A DNA stretch of 64,000 nt. Origin: Teichococcus vastitatis. Its GTDB lineage: Bacteria; Pseudomonadota; Alphaproteobacteria; Acetobacterales; Acetobacteraceae. The notes under the pieces are model-generated. The model did not search any database, was not told the DNA's origin, and was given only the letters and a program-made list of their open reading frames with translations. Numbering within the stretch: the first letter of the stretch is position 1; every line of letters starts with the position of its first letter. The stretch is taken from contig NZ_QXGS01000006.1 in assembly GCF_003604215.1 (NCBI RefSeq), positions 120,911-184,910 on the forward strand. The letters run 5' to 3'. Position numbers and translations under genes: made by a program. Shown here one piece after another: positions 7,963 to 16,439 of the stretch.

Positions 7963-8439
7963 CGCGGGCGCGCCGGTTCCTTCCCGATCTTTTGCGGCCA
8001 CCGCATCGTCCTCCCGGAAACGGACGGGCACCGTACGCCTCGTGGCGGTCGGCGGGTGGAACATCCGGAGCCGCGTGGCAGACCTCCGTTGCGGGTCGGA
8101 ACGTCGCGGGTGCGAAGCGGCCAGAGGTTTTTTGTACGATCTCGTACAACGGGCTGAATGTACGTTTTCGTACCTAAGCCGCGCCTGATGCACGGCCATT
8201 CGATCCGGTCGCCAACTGGTTTTCTCGTCCCTGGGCGCGGCATCCGGCCGTGATCCGGCCAGCACGAGCTTGGTCGGCGGATCCGCGCGGGAGGTAGCCG
8301 GAAACTCCGCTTCGCGGCCGCGAGTTGCTGCCGGTGGACTGCCGCGCCAACGCATCACATCGCGGCATTCCGCAGGCTCGGGAAGCACGGTCCCGGCATC
8401 CACGGCAATGCCGCGAGAAGCGCGGTCAGGAGAGGCACA
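7963..8439. other. Long intergenic region upstream of the stress-envelope genes
   Basis: These 477 bp carry no credible gene. They contain two GTACG-centred palindromes (8132-8173, listed separately) and, just before ATG 8440, the ribosome-binding site AGGAGAGG. Position suggests a promoter/regulatory region for yihY and perhaps the downstream plus-strand genes. Confidence 0.45.
8132..8173. promoter_or_regulatory. Tandem GTACG palindromes, probable regulator binding sites
   Basis: Site 1 is TTGTACGA-TC-TCGTACAA (8132-8149), a perfect 8-bp inverted repeat. Site 2 is GTACG-TTTT-CGTAC (8160-8173). Their centres are 26 bp apart, about two and a half helical turns. The surrounding DNA is GC-rich, so two such AT-containing palindromes sharing a core are unlikely by chance. 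The cognate regulator is unknown; yihY at 8440 is the nearest downstream gene. Confidence 0.5.
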
Positions 8440-9516
8440 ATGGAGGCATCCCAACGAAAGCTGGCTGGCCTGGCCGCCAGTGTCGGGCTGGCCGCGGCGG
8501 GCATCCGGCCCCGGAAAGCGCCCGCGGGGGGCGGGCCGCCCCAGGCACCCGGCGGCAGCGGCGGCGGGGCCGATCCACACGGCAACCGCGCCACAGCGCC
8601 GCAGCAATTGCCGGCGCGGGGCTGGTGGGATGTGCTCAAGCGCACGGCCCTCGGCGTGTCCGAGGACCGCGTGCTGACGGAGGCGGCCGGCGTCACCTTC
8701 TACGCCTTGCTGGCGCTGTTTCCGGCGTTGACCGCGCTGGTGTCGCTCTATGGGCTGGTGGCCGATCCCAACACCATCTCGAACGAATTGCAGCAAGCCT
8801 CCGGCATCCTGCCCGGCGGCGGCATGCAGATCATCGAGGAGCGAACGCGCAGCCTGGCGGCGCAGCAGAGCGGGGCGCTGGGCTTCGGCGCCATCGCGGG
8901 CATCCTCGCCGCGCTGTGGAGCGCCAATGCCGGCACCAAGGCTTTGTTTGACGCGCTGAACATCGTCTACGACGAGAAGGAGAAGCGCAGCTTCGTCTGG
9001 CGCACCGTGGTCACCATGAGCTTCACCTTGGCGGGCATCGTGTTTCTGATGCTGGCGCTGAGCTCGGTGGTTGTGCTGCCGGTGGTGCTGAACGTGATCG
9101 GCGGCGGCGGTGCGCTGGAATGGGCGTTGCGCCTCGGGCGCTGGCCGCTGCTGTTCTTGATCGTCACGGTGGCCCTGGCCTGCATCTATCGCTATGGCCC
9201 GAGCCGGGAGCGCGCGCAATGGCGCTGGGTCAGCTGGGGCGGGGCCTTCGCGGCCTTCAGCTGGCTCGTCTTCTCGATCGCCTTCTCCTGGTACGCGTCG
9301 AACTTCGGCAGCTACGACAAGACCTATGGTCCGCTCGGCGCGGTGATCGGCTTCATGACCTGGTTGTGGCTCTCGGCCACGGTGGTGCTGGTGGGCGCCG
9401 AGCTGGACGCGGAGCTGGAGCGGCAAACCGTGGCCGATACCACCACCGGGCCGGAGCGGCCGATGGGACAGCGTGGCGCCGCCATGGCGGACACCGTCGC
9501 CAAGCCGGGCGCATGA
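8440..9516 (+). CDS. YihY/BrkB family inner-membrane protein
   Basis: The 358-aa protein starts with a ~60-residue Gly/Pro-rich cytoplasmic extension. It continues with the YihY/BrkB core: RGWWDVLKRTALGVSEDRVL, the segment AAGVTFYALLALFPALTALVSLYG, and later helices around residues 190-330, ending AVIGFMTWLWLSATVVLVGAEL. About six membrane helices can be recognised. Family members are inner-membrane proteins of unsettled function, once misnamed RNase BN. The motif ALxGFxxWLWxS...GAELNAE is well conserved here (GAELDAELER). ATG 8440 follows AGGAGAGG. It is the first gene of a plus-strand run of envelope and stress-type proteins. Confidence 0.85.
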   Translation: MEASQRKLAGLAASVGLAAAGIRPRKAPAGGGPPQAPGGSGGGADPHGNRATAPQQLPARGWWDVLKRTALGVSEDRVLTEAAGVTFYALLALFPALTALVSLYGLVADPNTISNELQQASGILPGGGMQIIEERTRSLAAQQSGALGFGAIAGILAALWSANAGTKALFDALNIVYDEKEKRSFVWRTVVTMSFTLAGIVFLMLALSSVVVLPVVLNVIGGGGALEWALRLGRWPLLFLIVTVALACIYRYGPSRERAQWRWVSWGGAFAAFSWLVFSIAFSWYASNFGSYDKTYGPLGAVIGFMTWLWLSATVVLVGAELDAELERQTVADTTTGPERPMGQRGAAMADTVAKPGA

Positions 9517-9682
9517 CCCGCGCATGAACAGAATCACGGAGATGTCTCATGGCCACGCAACTGTTCGCAGGCCTGGGACATTCCCGACACAGCCCGACGG
9601 ATCCGGCTGCCTGACCGGCAACGGACGCAATCCGTCGCTTCGTGGCCACCAGGCCGTCGCCCGTGACAATGAGGAATTGGAC

Positions 9683-10411
9683 ATGGAACCGTCTAACCCA
9701 GAAGCGAACCGAGCGCCGGGCCAGTCCCCCATCATGCCCGGAACGCAGCGTGACCAGAACACCAATGCGGGCCTGACCGCAGATGCCAAGCAGGCGGCGC
9801 AATCGGTGCAGGCCGAAGGCAGCCGCGCGGCCCAGGATGTGACCAGCGAGGTCAAGGCCGTCGGCCAGGATCTCGCCGACACGGCCCGCGAAAGGGCGTC
9901 GGCCCTGGCGGAACAGGGCAAGGAAGCCGGCGCGCAGCAGGGCGAAGGTCTGGCGCAGGCAGCGCGGCGGATCGCCGATGATCTGGAAGACCAGTCGCCC
10001 GAAATCGCCCGGCACGTGCGCAGCGCGGCCGACAGCATCGAGAGCATGGCGCAGTCGCTGCGGCAGCGGAATGTGGGCGAGCTGATGCAGGAGGTGAGCG
10101 GCTTCGCGCAACGCCAGCCGGCCGCCTTCTTCGGCGCCGCCATGCTGGCCGGCTTCGCGGCGGTGCGCTTCGCCCGCAGCTCCAGCGAGCAGCAGAGCTA
10201 TTCCACGTCCGGTTCGACGATGCCGCGGCGGGGGCCCGGGCCCTACACCACGCGCCCGTCGGCGGAGCGCGCGCCCGGCTGGACCGGCGAGCGCGAGGGC
10301 GAGTTCAAGCCGGCGACGCTGCCGGCGGCCACGCTGGGCGGCGCCGCGGCGCACCGGCCGGGCACCGCCTTGCCCGGCAGTATGCCCGGTCCTGACGCGG
10401 GGAGGGTGTGA
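9683..10411 (+). CDS. Amphipathic-helix protein (DUF883/apolipoprotein-like), first gene of a coupled envelope-stress set
   Basis: The 242-aa protein from ATG 9683 has a long helical middle (residues ~25-140) rich in Ala, Gln, Glu and Lys. Heptad/11-mer spacing is visible in TADAKQAAQSVQAEGSRAAQ and VRSAADSIESMAQSLRQRN. A short hydrophobic stretch follows near residue 145 (AAFFGAAMLAGFAAVRFARS), and then a Pro/Gly/Ser-rich tail. The design resembles membrane-anchored apolipoprotein/LEA-like stress proteins such as the DUF883 group. The stop overlaps the next gene by one base (TGATG), showing translational coupling with the Holin-X gene. The longer upstream frame from 9473 overlaps yihY and is not favoured. 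Exact family membership is uncertain. Confidence 0.65.
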   Translation: MEPSNPEANRAPGQSPIMPGTQRDQNTNAGLTADAKQAAQSVQAEGSRAAQDVTSEVKAVGQDLADTARERASALAEQGKEAGAQQGEGLAQAARRIADDLEDQSPEIARHVRSAADSIESMAQSLRQRNVGELMQEVSGFAQRQPAAFFGAAMLAGFAAVRFARSSSEQQSYSTSGSTMPRRGPGPYTTRPSAERAPGWTGEREGEFKPATLPAATLGGAAAHRPGTALPGSMPGPDAGRV

Positions 10412-10803
10412 TGGCGCTCGATCCACAGAAATCGGTTCCTGACCTGCTGTCCGACCTGGTGCGGCAATCCTCCTCGCTGGTGCAGCAGGAGATGCAGCTG
10501 GCCCGTACGGAGGTCAGTGAAAAGGTCTCCAAGCTCGGGGCCGGCGCCGCGTCGATCGGCGTTGCCGCCGCGCTGCTGATGGCCGGCGTGGTGATCCTGT
10601 TGCAGGCGGCGGTGGCCCTGCTGGTCAGCTTCGGCGTGTCCACGCCGCTGGCCGGGCTGATCGTCGGCGGCGTCGTCGCGCTGATCGCCTACATCCTGCT
10701 GCGCAGCGGCATGAATGCGATGAAGGCCGACAGCCTGATGCCGAAGCGCACCACGGAACAGCTTTCCCGCGATGCAACGATGGCCAAGGAGGCCGTGCGA
10801 TGA
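10411..10803 (+). CDS. Phage holin family protein (Holin-X, superfamily III type)
   Basis: The ~130-aa protein has an N-terminal amphipathic helix (DLLSDLVRQSSSLVQQEMQL), the family signature of bacterial 'Actinobacterial Holin-X' proteins. Two close transmembrane helices follow: ASIGVAAALLMAGVVILLQA and a second around residues 78-100, LAGLIVGGVVALIAYILL. Despite the name, family members in bacterial chromosomes are associated with envelope stress rather than lysis. It is coupled to the upstream gene by TGATG and to the DUF3618 gene by an ATGA overlap at 10800-10803. GTG 10408 is an alternative start one codon earlier. Confidence 0.8.
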   Translation: MALDPQKSVPDLLSDLVRQSSSLVQQEMQLARTEVSEKVSKLGAGAASIGVAAALLMAGVVILLQAAVALLVSFGVSTPLAGLIVGGVVALIAYILLRSGMNAMKADSLMPKRTTEQLSRDATMAKEAVR

Positions 10804-11996
10804 GCGATCACCAGCATGACAACCGCTCTGCGGCCGAGATCGAGGCCGATGTGGAGCGGACCCGCGCCAGCGTGTCCGACACCCTGGAACAGCTGCGCGG
10901 CAGCCTCTCGCCCGGCCAGATCATGGACCAGGTCGTGGATTACGCGCGCTCCTCGGGCGGTGCCGAGTTCACCCGCAACCTGGGCGCCTCGGTCCGCGAC
11001 AATCCGCTGCCGCTTTTGCTGGTGGGCGCCGGCATCGGCTGGATGATGCTGTCGAACCAGAATCGCGGCCAAACGACGGTGCATCGCGAGGTGTATCCGG
11101 GCCGGACGCCGCTGCTGCCCTATGACAATGCCGCGCAACGCCCTTACGGCGTGGCGGGCCAGCACGGCTCGTCCAGCAGCGGGCCCTCCACCACCGAGCG
11201 CGTGTCCAACGCGGCGAGCGGCGCGGCCGGAACGGTGGGCGATGCCGCCAGCAACGCCGCCGGCGCGGTGAGCGGTGCGGTGAGCAGCGCCGGATCGGCG
11301 ATCCGTTCGGCAGCCGATAGCGTGCGCGATGCGGTGAGCGGCGCGGCGTCCTCCGCCTCCCACCAGGCGTCGCAGTTCGGCCGTCATGCATCCTCCGCCG
11401 GCGATGCGATGCGGGCGCGCAGCCATGACATGCGTGACATGGCCTCGCAGGGCATGGACCGAGCCTATGGCCAGGCGAATTACCTGAGCGGGCAGATGCG
11501 CGACAGCTGGGACCGCGCCGGTCCGGCGCAGCCGTTGATCATCGGCGGCATGGGTCTGCTGCTCGGCGCCGCGCTGGGAGCCATGCTGCCGCGCACCCGC
11601 ACCGAGGACCGCCTGATGGGCGAGGCCAGCGACGCGGTGCGCCATCAGGTCACCGAAACGGCTCAGCATCACTACGAGGAAGCGAAGTCTGTGGTGACGG
11701 AGCGGGCCGGCGAGGCCGCCGACGCGCTGAAGCAGGATGGCCGTGCCACAGGACTCGTGGACGCCGCCAAGGATGCGGTGCAGGGCGTGGCCAGCGTGGC
11801 GGTGAAGACGACGCAGGATCTGGGCCAGGTCGCCAAGTCCAGCGTCGAGGACAAATCGGCCGAGAAGTCGACCGACACCGCAGCCGAGAAGCCGGCGGGC
11901 AGCGCGACGGACAAGCCGGCGGACAAGCCGGAGCCGCAGCCGGTCCGCGTGGCCGGGCTGGGTTCGACGACGACCCCCGGCGGCATCCGGCACTAA
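10800..11996 (+). CDS. DUF3618 protein with long LEA-like Ala/Ser repeat region
   Basis: The 398-aa protein opens with the DUF3618 signature: EIEADVERTRASVSDTLEQL, then a membrane-proximal segment (NPLPLLLVGAGIGWMML, ~65-82). Residues ~125-220 are an Ala/Ser/Gly-rich repetitive helix with units such as SNAASGAAGTVGDAASNAAG, resembling 11-residue LEA/apolipoprotein repeats. A second hydrophobic helix sits near residue 240 (LIIGGMGLLLGAALGAMLP). The C-terminus is a Lys/Glu/Ser/Pro-rich low-complexity tail. DUF3618 genes usually follow a Holin-X gene, as here, with ATGA overlap. An envelope-stabilising or desiccation role is inferred from composition and context. Confidence 0.8.
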   Translation: MSDHQHDNRSAAEIEADVERTRASVSDTLEQLRGSLSPGQIMDQVVDYARSSGGAEFTRNLGASVRDNPLPLLLVGAGIGWMMLSNQNRGQTTVHREVYPGRTPLLPYDNAAQRPYGVAGQHGSSSSGPSTTERVSNAASGAAGTVGDAASNAAGAVSGAVSSAGSAIRSAADSVRDAVSGAASSASHQASQFGRHASSAGDAMRARSHDMRDMASQGMDRAYGQANYLSGQMRDSWDRAGPAQPLIIGGMGLLLGAALGAMLPRTRTEDRLMGEASDAVRHQVTETAQHHYEEAKSVVTERAGEAADALKQDGRATGLVDAAKDAVQGVASVAVKTTQDLGQVAKSSVEDKSAEKSTDTAAEKPAGSATDKPADKPEPQPVRVAGLGSTTTPGGIRH

Positions 11997-12032
11997 GCGG
12001 CCGGATCGATACACAGCAACAAGGAAAAGCCC

Positions 12033-12533
12033 ATGGCACAGCTTGATGAAATGATGGTTGACCAGCTCAAGGACGCCTTCAGCGCCGAGAAGCAGGCGAT
12101 CCAGGCGATGCGCAAGATGATGCGCAAGGCCTCCGACCCGAAGCTGAAGCAGGGGATCGAGGCGCATATCGAGCAGAGCGAAACCCAGCGTGACCGCGTG
12201 GAGCAGGCGCTGGAGAAGCTCGGCGCCCGCCCCGGCCGCAAGGTGTGCGAGGCGATGCGCGGCCTGGTCGAGGAAGCGCAGCATGAGATGGAAGAATACG
12301 AGAAGGGTCCGGTGCTGGATCTGGTGATGGTGGCCAGCCAGCAGCGCATGGAGCACTACGAGATCGCCGCCTACGGCACCATGGTCGAGCTGTCCAAGGC
12401 GCTGGGCCAGACCGAGGTGGCCGATCTGCTGGCGGCGACGCTGGCCGAGGAGAAGAAGCAGGACGAGCTGCTCACGGAAGTGACGCGCTCGGGCATCCTG
12501 CCGGCTGCCCTGTCCGACGCCAAGGCCGCCTGA
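12033..12533 (+). CDS. YciE/YciF-type ferritin-like protein (DUF892)
   Basis: The 166-aa all-helical protein fits the DUF892 family: MVDQLKDAFSAEKQAIQAM at the start, AHIEQSETQRDRVEQALEKL, then EHYEIAAYGTMVEL and LAEEKKQDELLTEV. The repeated E...H/E-x-x-H-like pairs (ETQ, EHYE, EEKKQDE) occupy the positions of di-iron ligands in this rubrerythrin-related fold. Such proteins accumulate in stress and stationary phase, but their reaction is unclear. It starts at ATG 12033 behind CAAGGAAAAGCCC, a leader almost identical to that of the next gene. It stands 36 bp after the DUF3618 gene and is probably co-transcribed. Confidence 0.85.
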   Translation: MAQLDEMMVDQLKDAFSAEKQAIQAMRKMMRKASDPKLKQGIEAHIEQSETQRDRVEQALEKLGARPGRKVCEAMRGLVEEAQHEMEEYEKGPVLDLVMVASQQRMEHYEIAAYGTMVELSKALGQTEVADLLAATLAEEKKQDELLTEVTRSGILPAALSDAKAA

Positions 12534-12573
12534 GCGGCGCGACGGATCGCGGCAACAATCAAGGAAAAGCCAT

Positions 12574-13023
12574 ATGGTCACCACGGTCGGAACCGAGAGC
12601 ACCTTCACCAAGCTGGTGCAGAACCTGCTGACGCTGGAGCACGATGCCATCGCGGCCTATGAGTCCACGATCGAACGCCTCGAGAATGCGGAGGCGAAGC
12701 AGCAGATCGCCCTCTTTAAGGGCGATCACGACCGGCACGTGCAGGAGCTGGAGCGGATCGCCACCAACCTCGGCGAGCCTGTCACGGAAGGCGGCGACAT
12801 GAAGCAGCTGCTGACCACCGGCAAGGTAGCCATGGCCAGCATCTTCGGCGACGCTGCCACCATCAAGGCGATGCGCACCAACGAGGAGGACACCGTCGCC
12901 GCTTACGAGCGCGCGGTGAAGCATCCCGAGGTCACGGCGGAAGCCCGCCCGATCTTCGAGCGTGCGCTGCAGGATGAGTTGCGGCATCGCCAATGGATGG
13001 AAGAAGCCTCCAGCCGCCTCTGA
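12574..13023 (+). CDS. DUF2383/PA2169-type four-helix-bundle (ferritin-like) protein
   Basis: The 149-aa protein matches the PA2169/DUF2383 ferritin-like group: LEHDAIAAYESTIERLENAE, KGDHDRHVQELERIATNLGE, NEEDTVAAYERAVKH, and ELRHRQWMEE at the end. E...D/HDRH and E-x-x-H pairs on all four helices suggest a metal-binding bundle. It starts at ATG 12574 after AAGGAAAAGCC. Its leader resembles that of the upstream DUF892 gene, which suggests similar translational control. The 3' end overlaps the start of the Mfd-like frame if ATG 12993 is used there. Confidence 0.8.
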   Translation: MVTTVGTESTFTKLVQNLLTLEHDAIAAYESTIERLENAEAKQQIALFKGDHDRHVQELERIATNLGEPVTEGGDMKQLLTTGKVAMASIFGDAATIKAMRTNEEDTVAAYERAVKHPEVTAEARPIFERALQDELRHRQWMEEASSRL

Positions 13024-16000
13024 GATCCTTGTCTCCCGTTCGAAAGTCCCGCGGCCGTTCCGGATCACCGGAGCGGCCGCTCGCACGTCCGGCAGCCGGC
13101 GGCGGCCCGGCCGCCCTGGAAGCGGAACCGGCTGGCCTGCTGGCGGCGCGGCTGGTGGAACAAGCGGCGCGGCGCGGCGCCGCCGGGGTGATCCACCTGG
13201 CGCGTTCGGAGGCGCGGGCCGAGCGGCTATACGAGGCGGCGCGTGCCCTGGCGCCGGAGCTGCAGGTGCTGCGGCTGCCGGCCTGGGATTGCCTGCCTTA
13301 TGACCGTGCCTCGCCCTCCGCCGCGGCGATGGGCGCGCGGATGGCAGCACTGGCCGCGGTGGCGCAGCCTGCGGAGCGCCCCCGCCTGCTGGTCGCCAGC
13401 CTGGCCGCCGCCCTGCAGCGCCTGCCGCCGCCCGCGGCGGTGCGGCGCATCGAGCTGCGCCGCGGCGCGCCGCTCGACCTGGACGGTCTGGAGCACGAGC
13501 TGCTGCGGCTCGGCTTCCGGCTAGACGCACGGGTCGATGAACCCGGCGAGGCGGCGCTGCGCGGCGCCGTGCTGGACCTGTTCCCGGCCGAGCCCTCGGC
13601 CATGCCCTGCCGCATCGAGCATGGCGAAGGCCGCATCATCGCCATCCGCCGCTACGATCCGCTGACCCAGCGCAGCGTGGAGGAGGCGGAGGCGGTGTGG
13701 CTCGGCCCGGCATCCGAGATCGTCGATGCCGATGGCACGGCCCTGCCGCTGCCGGTGGGCGCGGAGCACGCGCTGCCCGGCTTCTACGCCTCCCTCACCA
13801 CGGTTTTCGCGCTGATGCCGGAGGCCTTGCTGGTGCTGGATCCGGAGGTGGAGGAGCAGCGCCGCCGCCGCGAGCGCGAGGTCGCCGAGGCGTTCCGCAC
13901 CGCCCTGGTGCTGGGCGGCGAGGGCGGGCTCGAATTGGTGCCGGCGGAGCCCGCCGCCCTGTTTCTGGACGCCGCGGCCTGGGACCAGGCCTGCGCCGGG
14001 CGGGAGGTGCTGGCGCTGGAGGAGCCCGCCACGGACGCCGCCAGCCTGCCGCAACTCGCCACGGCGGAGCAGCCGGAGGAAGCCTTCCTGGATCTGCTGG
14101 CCGAGGCACGGGATGCGGGGGTGCGGGTGGCGCTGAGCGGCCCGCCGCGCGCCGCCCGGGCCCTGCTTCGGTTGGCCGCGGACCGGCTGGGCGAGCCGGC
14201 GCGGCTGCCCGGATGGATGGCGCTGCGCGACACGCCGCCCGGCTGCTTCGCCGTGCTGGAGGGACCCCTGAGCACCGGCTTCCGCACGTCGGACGCATGG
14301 GTGGTGGCGCCGGCCGATGTGCGCCCCGACCTGGCGCGGCAGGAGGGGCCGGTATCCGCCGCCCTGGCGCTCGGCGCCGGCGCGTTGCAGCCGGGCGACG
14401 CGGTGGTGCATCTGGACCACGGCCTCGGTGCGCTGCGGGGCGTGGAAACGCTGGAGCTGGACGGCGTCACCCAGGACTGCCTGCGGCTGGATTATGCCAA
14501 CGGCGCCACCGAGCTGGTGCCGGCCGGCGACATGGACCGGCTGTGGCGCTACGGTGCCGAGGCCGACGGCGTGTCGCTGGACCGCCTGGGCAGCGATGCC
14601 TGGATCGCCCGGCGGGCCGAAGTGGAAGCGCAGATCGCCGACACGGCGCGGGCGCTGATGAAGCAGGCCCGGCAGCGGGACCGGCAGAGGGCGCCGGTGC
14701 TGCAGCCAGCCCGTGCGGCGATGGAGCGCTTCGCCCGCGGCTTTCCCCACGCCCTGACCGCCGACCAGCAGACCGCCATCACGGAAACGCTGCGCGACCT
14801 GGCATCCGGCCGGCCGATGGACCGGCTGGTCTGCGGCGATGTGGGGTTCGGCAAGACCGAGGTGGCGATGCGCGCGGCCGCCGCCGCCGTGCTATGCGGC
14901 TACCAGGTGGCGGTGCTGGCGCCCACCACGGTGCTGGTGCGGCAGCATCTGGAATCCTTCCGGCGCCGCTTCGAGGCGATGAACATCCGGGTGGAGGCCC
15001 TGAGCCGCCTCAGCCCGGCGGCCGAGGCGCGCGCCACGCGCGAAGCCCTGGCCAGCGGCGAGATCGGCATCGCCATCGGCACCCAGGCCCTGGCCGGGCG
15101 GGAGGTGCGGTTCGGCAGGCTCGGCCTGGTGATCGTCGATGAGGAACAGCGCTTCGGCACGCGGCAGAAGGCGATGCTGCGGCGCCTGCACGAGCGCGGC
15201 GGCAGGAAGGGCGAGGCGGCGCACGGGCTGACGCTCACCGCCACGCCGATCCCGCGCACGCTGCAGGGCGCAATGATCGGGCTGCAATCCTTGTCGGTGA
15301 TCGCCACGCCGCCGGCGCGGCGCCAGCCGATCCGCACGCTGCAGATGCCGGCCGACGACGCGGTGATCCGGGACGCCTTGCAGCGCGAGCAGCGGCGGGG
15401 CGGGCAGAGCTTCATCGTCTGCCCGCGCATCGCCGACATCGCGCCACTACGCCACCGCATCCGCCGCCTGCTGCCGCGCCTCACGCTGCTGGAAGCGCAT
15501 GGCGACATGCCGGCGGAGGAGATCGACGCCGCCATGGTGCGTTTCGCCGATGGCGGGGCGGATGCGTTGTTGTCCACCAACATTGTGGAAACCGGGCTGG
15601 ACGTGCCGCGCGCCAACACCATGCTGGTTTGGCATCCGGACCGTTTCGGCCTGTCGCAGCTGCACCAGCTGCGCGGCCGCGTGGGCCGTGGCCGGTCGCG
15701 CGGCACCATCCTGCTGCTGCAGGACCCGGAGGTGCCGCCCAGCGCGTCCGCGCAGCGCCGCCTGAAGGCGCTGGAAGCCTTCGATCGCGTCGGCGCCGGC
15801 TTCGCCATCAGCGCGCGCGACATGGATCTGCGCGGCGCCGGCGACCTGCTGGGCGAGCAACAGGCCGGCCACCTGAAGCTGATCGGCATCGGCCTGTACC
15901 AGCACCTGCTGAACCGCGCGCTGCGCCAGGCCCAGGGGGAGGCGACGGAGGAGGTGCCGTCACCCGAGTTGGCCCTCGGCATCAGCACCGGCATCCCGGC

Positions 16001-16388
16001 TGATTACATCGACGAGGACGCGCTGCGTGTCGAGGCGCATGCCCGCCTGGCCGAGATCCTGCGCCAGGACGACGCGGCGGCGCTGGAGGATCTCGGCGCC
16101 GAGATCGAGGATCGCTTCGGCCCGCCGCCCGAGCCGGTGCGGAACTGGCTTGTGGTTGCCCGGCTGCGGCTGCGCTGCCGGCGGCTCGGCGTGCGTCGGC
16201 TGGAAGCTGGGCCGCAGGGCGTGGCCGCGCAGCTGGATGGCGAGCGGCTGATCCTGCGCGAGCCGAGTCGCACGGCGGCCGAGCGGCTGCGGCTGCTGCG
16301 ACGGCTGCTCGACAATGTTCGCCGGCACCGCCGCAAGGCGCGGCGCGAAGCGGAAACCGCGGCGACCGATCCGCCCGCCGCGCGTTGA
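12993..16388 (+). CDS. Mfd-like transcription-repair coupling factor / RecG-type DNA translocase (divergent copy)
   Basis: The ~1130-aa protein has the domain order of Mfd: a UvrB-like N-terminal module (~40-340, with PAWDCLPYDRASPS), a CarD-like RNA-polymerase interaction domain (~468-530, GDAVVHLDHGLGALRG), Walker A GDVGFGKTE (~615-623), VDEEQRFG (~715-722), TATPIPRTL, and the RecG-type TRG motif ARDMDLRGAGDLLGEQQAGH (~943-962). A short TRCF-type C-terminal domain follows. Mfd removes stalled RNA polymerase and recruits UvrA. The RID core departs from typical Mfd (CLRLDYANGATELVPAGDM), and the setting is a stress cluster, so a paralogue of the housekeeping mfd is likely. The start is unsettled: ATG 12993 overlaps the upstream gene by 31 bp; TTG 13029 is the alternative. 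Confidence 0.8.
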   Translation: MDGRSLQPPLRSLSPVRKSRGRSGSPERPLARPAAGGGPAALEAEPAGLLAARLVEQAARRGAAGVIHLARSEARAERLYEAARALAPELQVLRLPAWDCLPYDRASPSAAAMGARMAALAAVAQPAERPRLLVASLAAALQRLPPPAAVRRIELRRGAPLDLDGLEHELLRLGFRLDARVDEPGEAALRGAVLDLFPAEPSAMPCRIEHGEGRIIAIRRYDPLTQRSVEEAEAVWLGPASEIVDADGTALPLPVGAEHALPGFYASLTTVFALMPEALLVLDPEVEEQRRRREREVAEAFRTALVLGGEGGLELVPAEPAALFLDAAAWDQACAGREVLALEEPATDAASLPQLATAEQPEEAFLDLLAEARDAGVRVALSGPPRAARALLRLAADRLGEPARLPGWMALRDTPPGCFAVLEGPLSTGFRTSDAWVVAPADVRPDLARQEGPVSAALALGAGALQPGDAVVHLDHGLGALRGVETLELDGVTQDCLRLDYANGATELVPAGDMDRLWRYGAEADGVSLDRLGSDAWIARRAEVEAQIADTARALMKQARQRDRQRAPVLQPARAAMERFARGFPHALTADQQTAITETLRDLASGRPMDRLVCGDVGFGKTEVAMRAAAAAVLCGYQVAVLAPTTVLVRQHLESFRRRFEAMNIRVEALSRLSPAAEARATREALASGEIGIAIGTQALAGREVRFGRLGLVIVDEEQRFGTRQKAMLRRLHERGGRKGEAAHGLTLTATPIPRTLQGAMIGLQSLSVIATPPARRQPIRTLQMPADDAVIRDALQREQRRGGQSFIVCPRIADIAPLRHRIRRLLPRLTLLEAHGDMPAEEIDAAMVRFADGGADALLSTNIVETGLDVPRANTMLVWHPDRFGLSQLHQLRGRVGRGRSRGTILLLQDPEVPPSASAQRRLKALEAFDRVGAGFAISARDMDLRGAGDLLGEQQAGHLKLIGIGLYQHLLNRALRQAQGEATEEVPSPELALGISTGIPADYIDEDALRVEAHARLAEILRQDDAAALEDLGAEIEDRFGPPPEPVRNWLVVARLRLRCRRLGVRRLEAGPQGVAAQLDGERLILREPSRTAAERLRLLRRLLDNVRRHRRKARREAETAATDPPAAR

Positions 16389-16439
16389 AGCCCCATCAGG
16401 CCCGGTGATGCCGGGCCCAGCCAAAGGAGGAACCACCCC

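Noticed and set aside
8058-8102. EcfG-type general stress promoter (GGAAC ... CGTT)
   Set aside because: Two GGAAC boxes occur, but the nearest downstream (C/G)GTT elements are 23-24 bp away, not 16-17.
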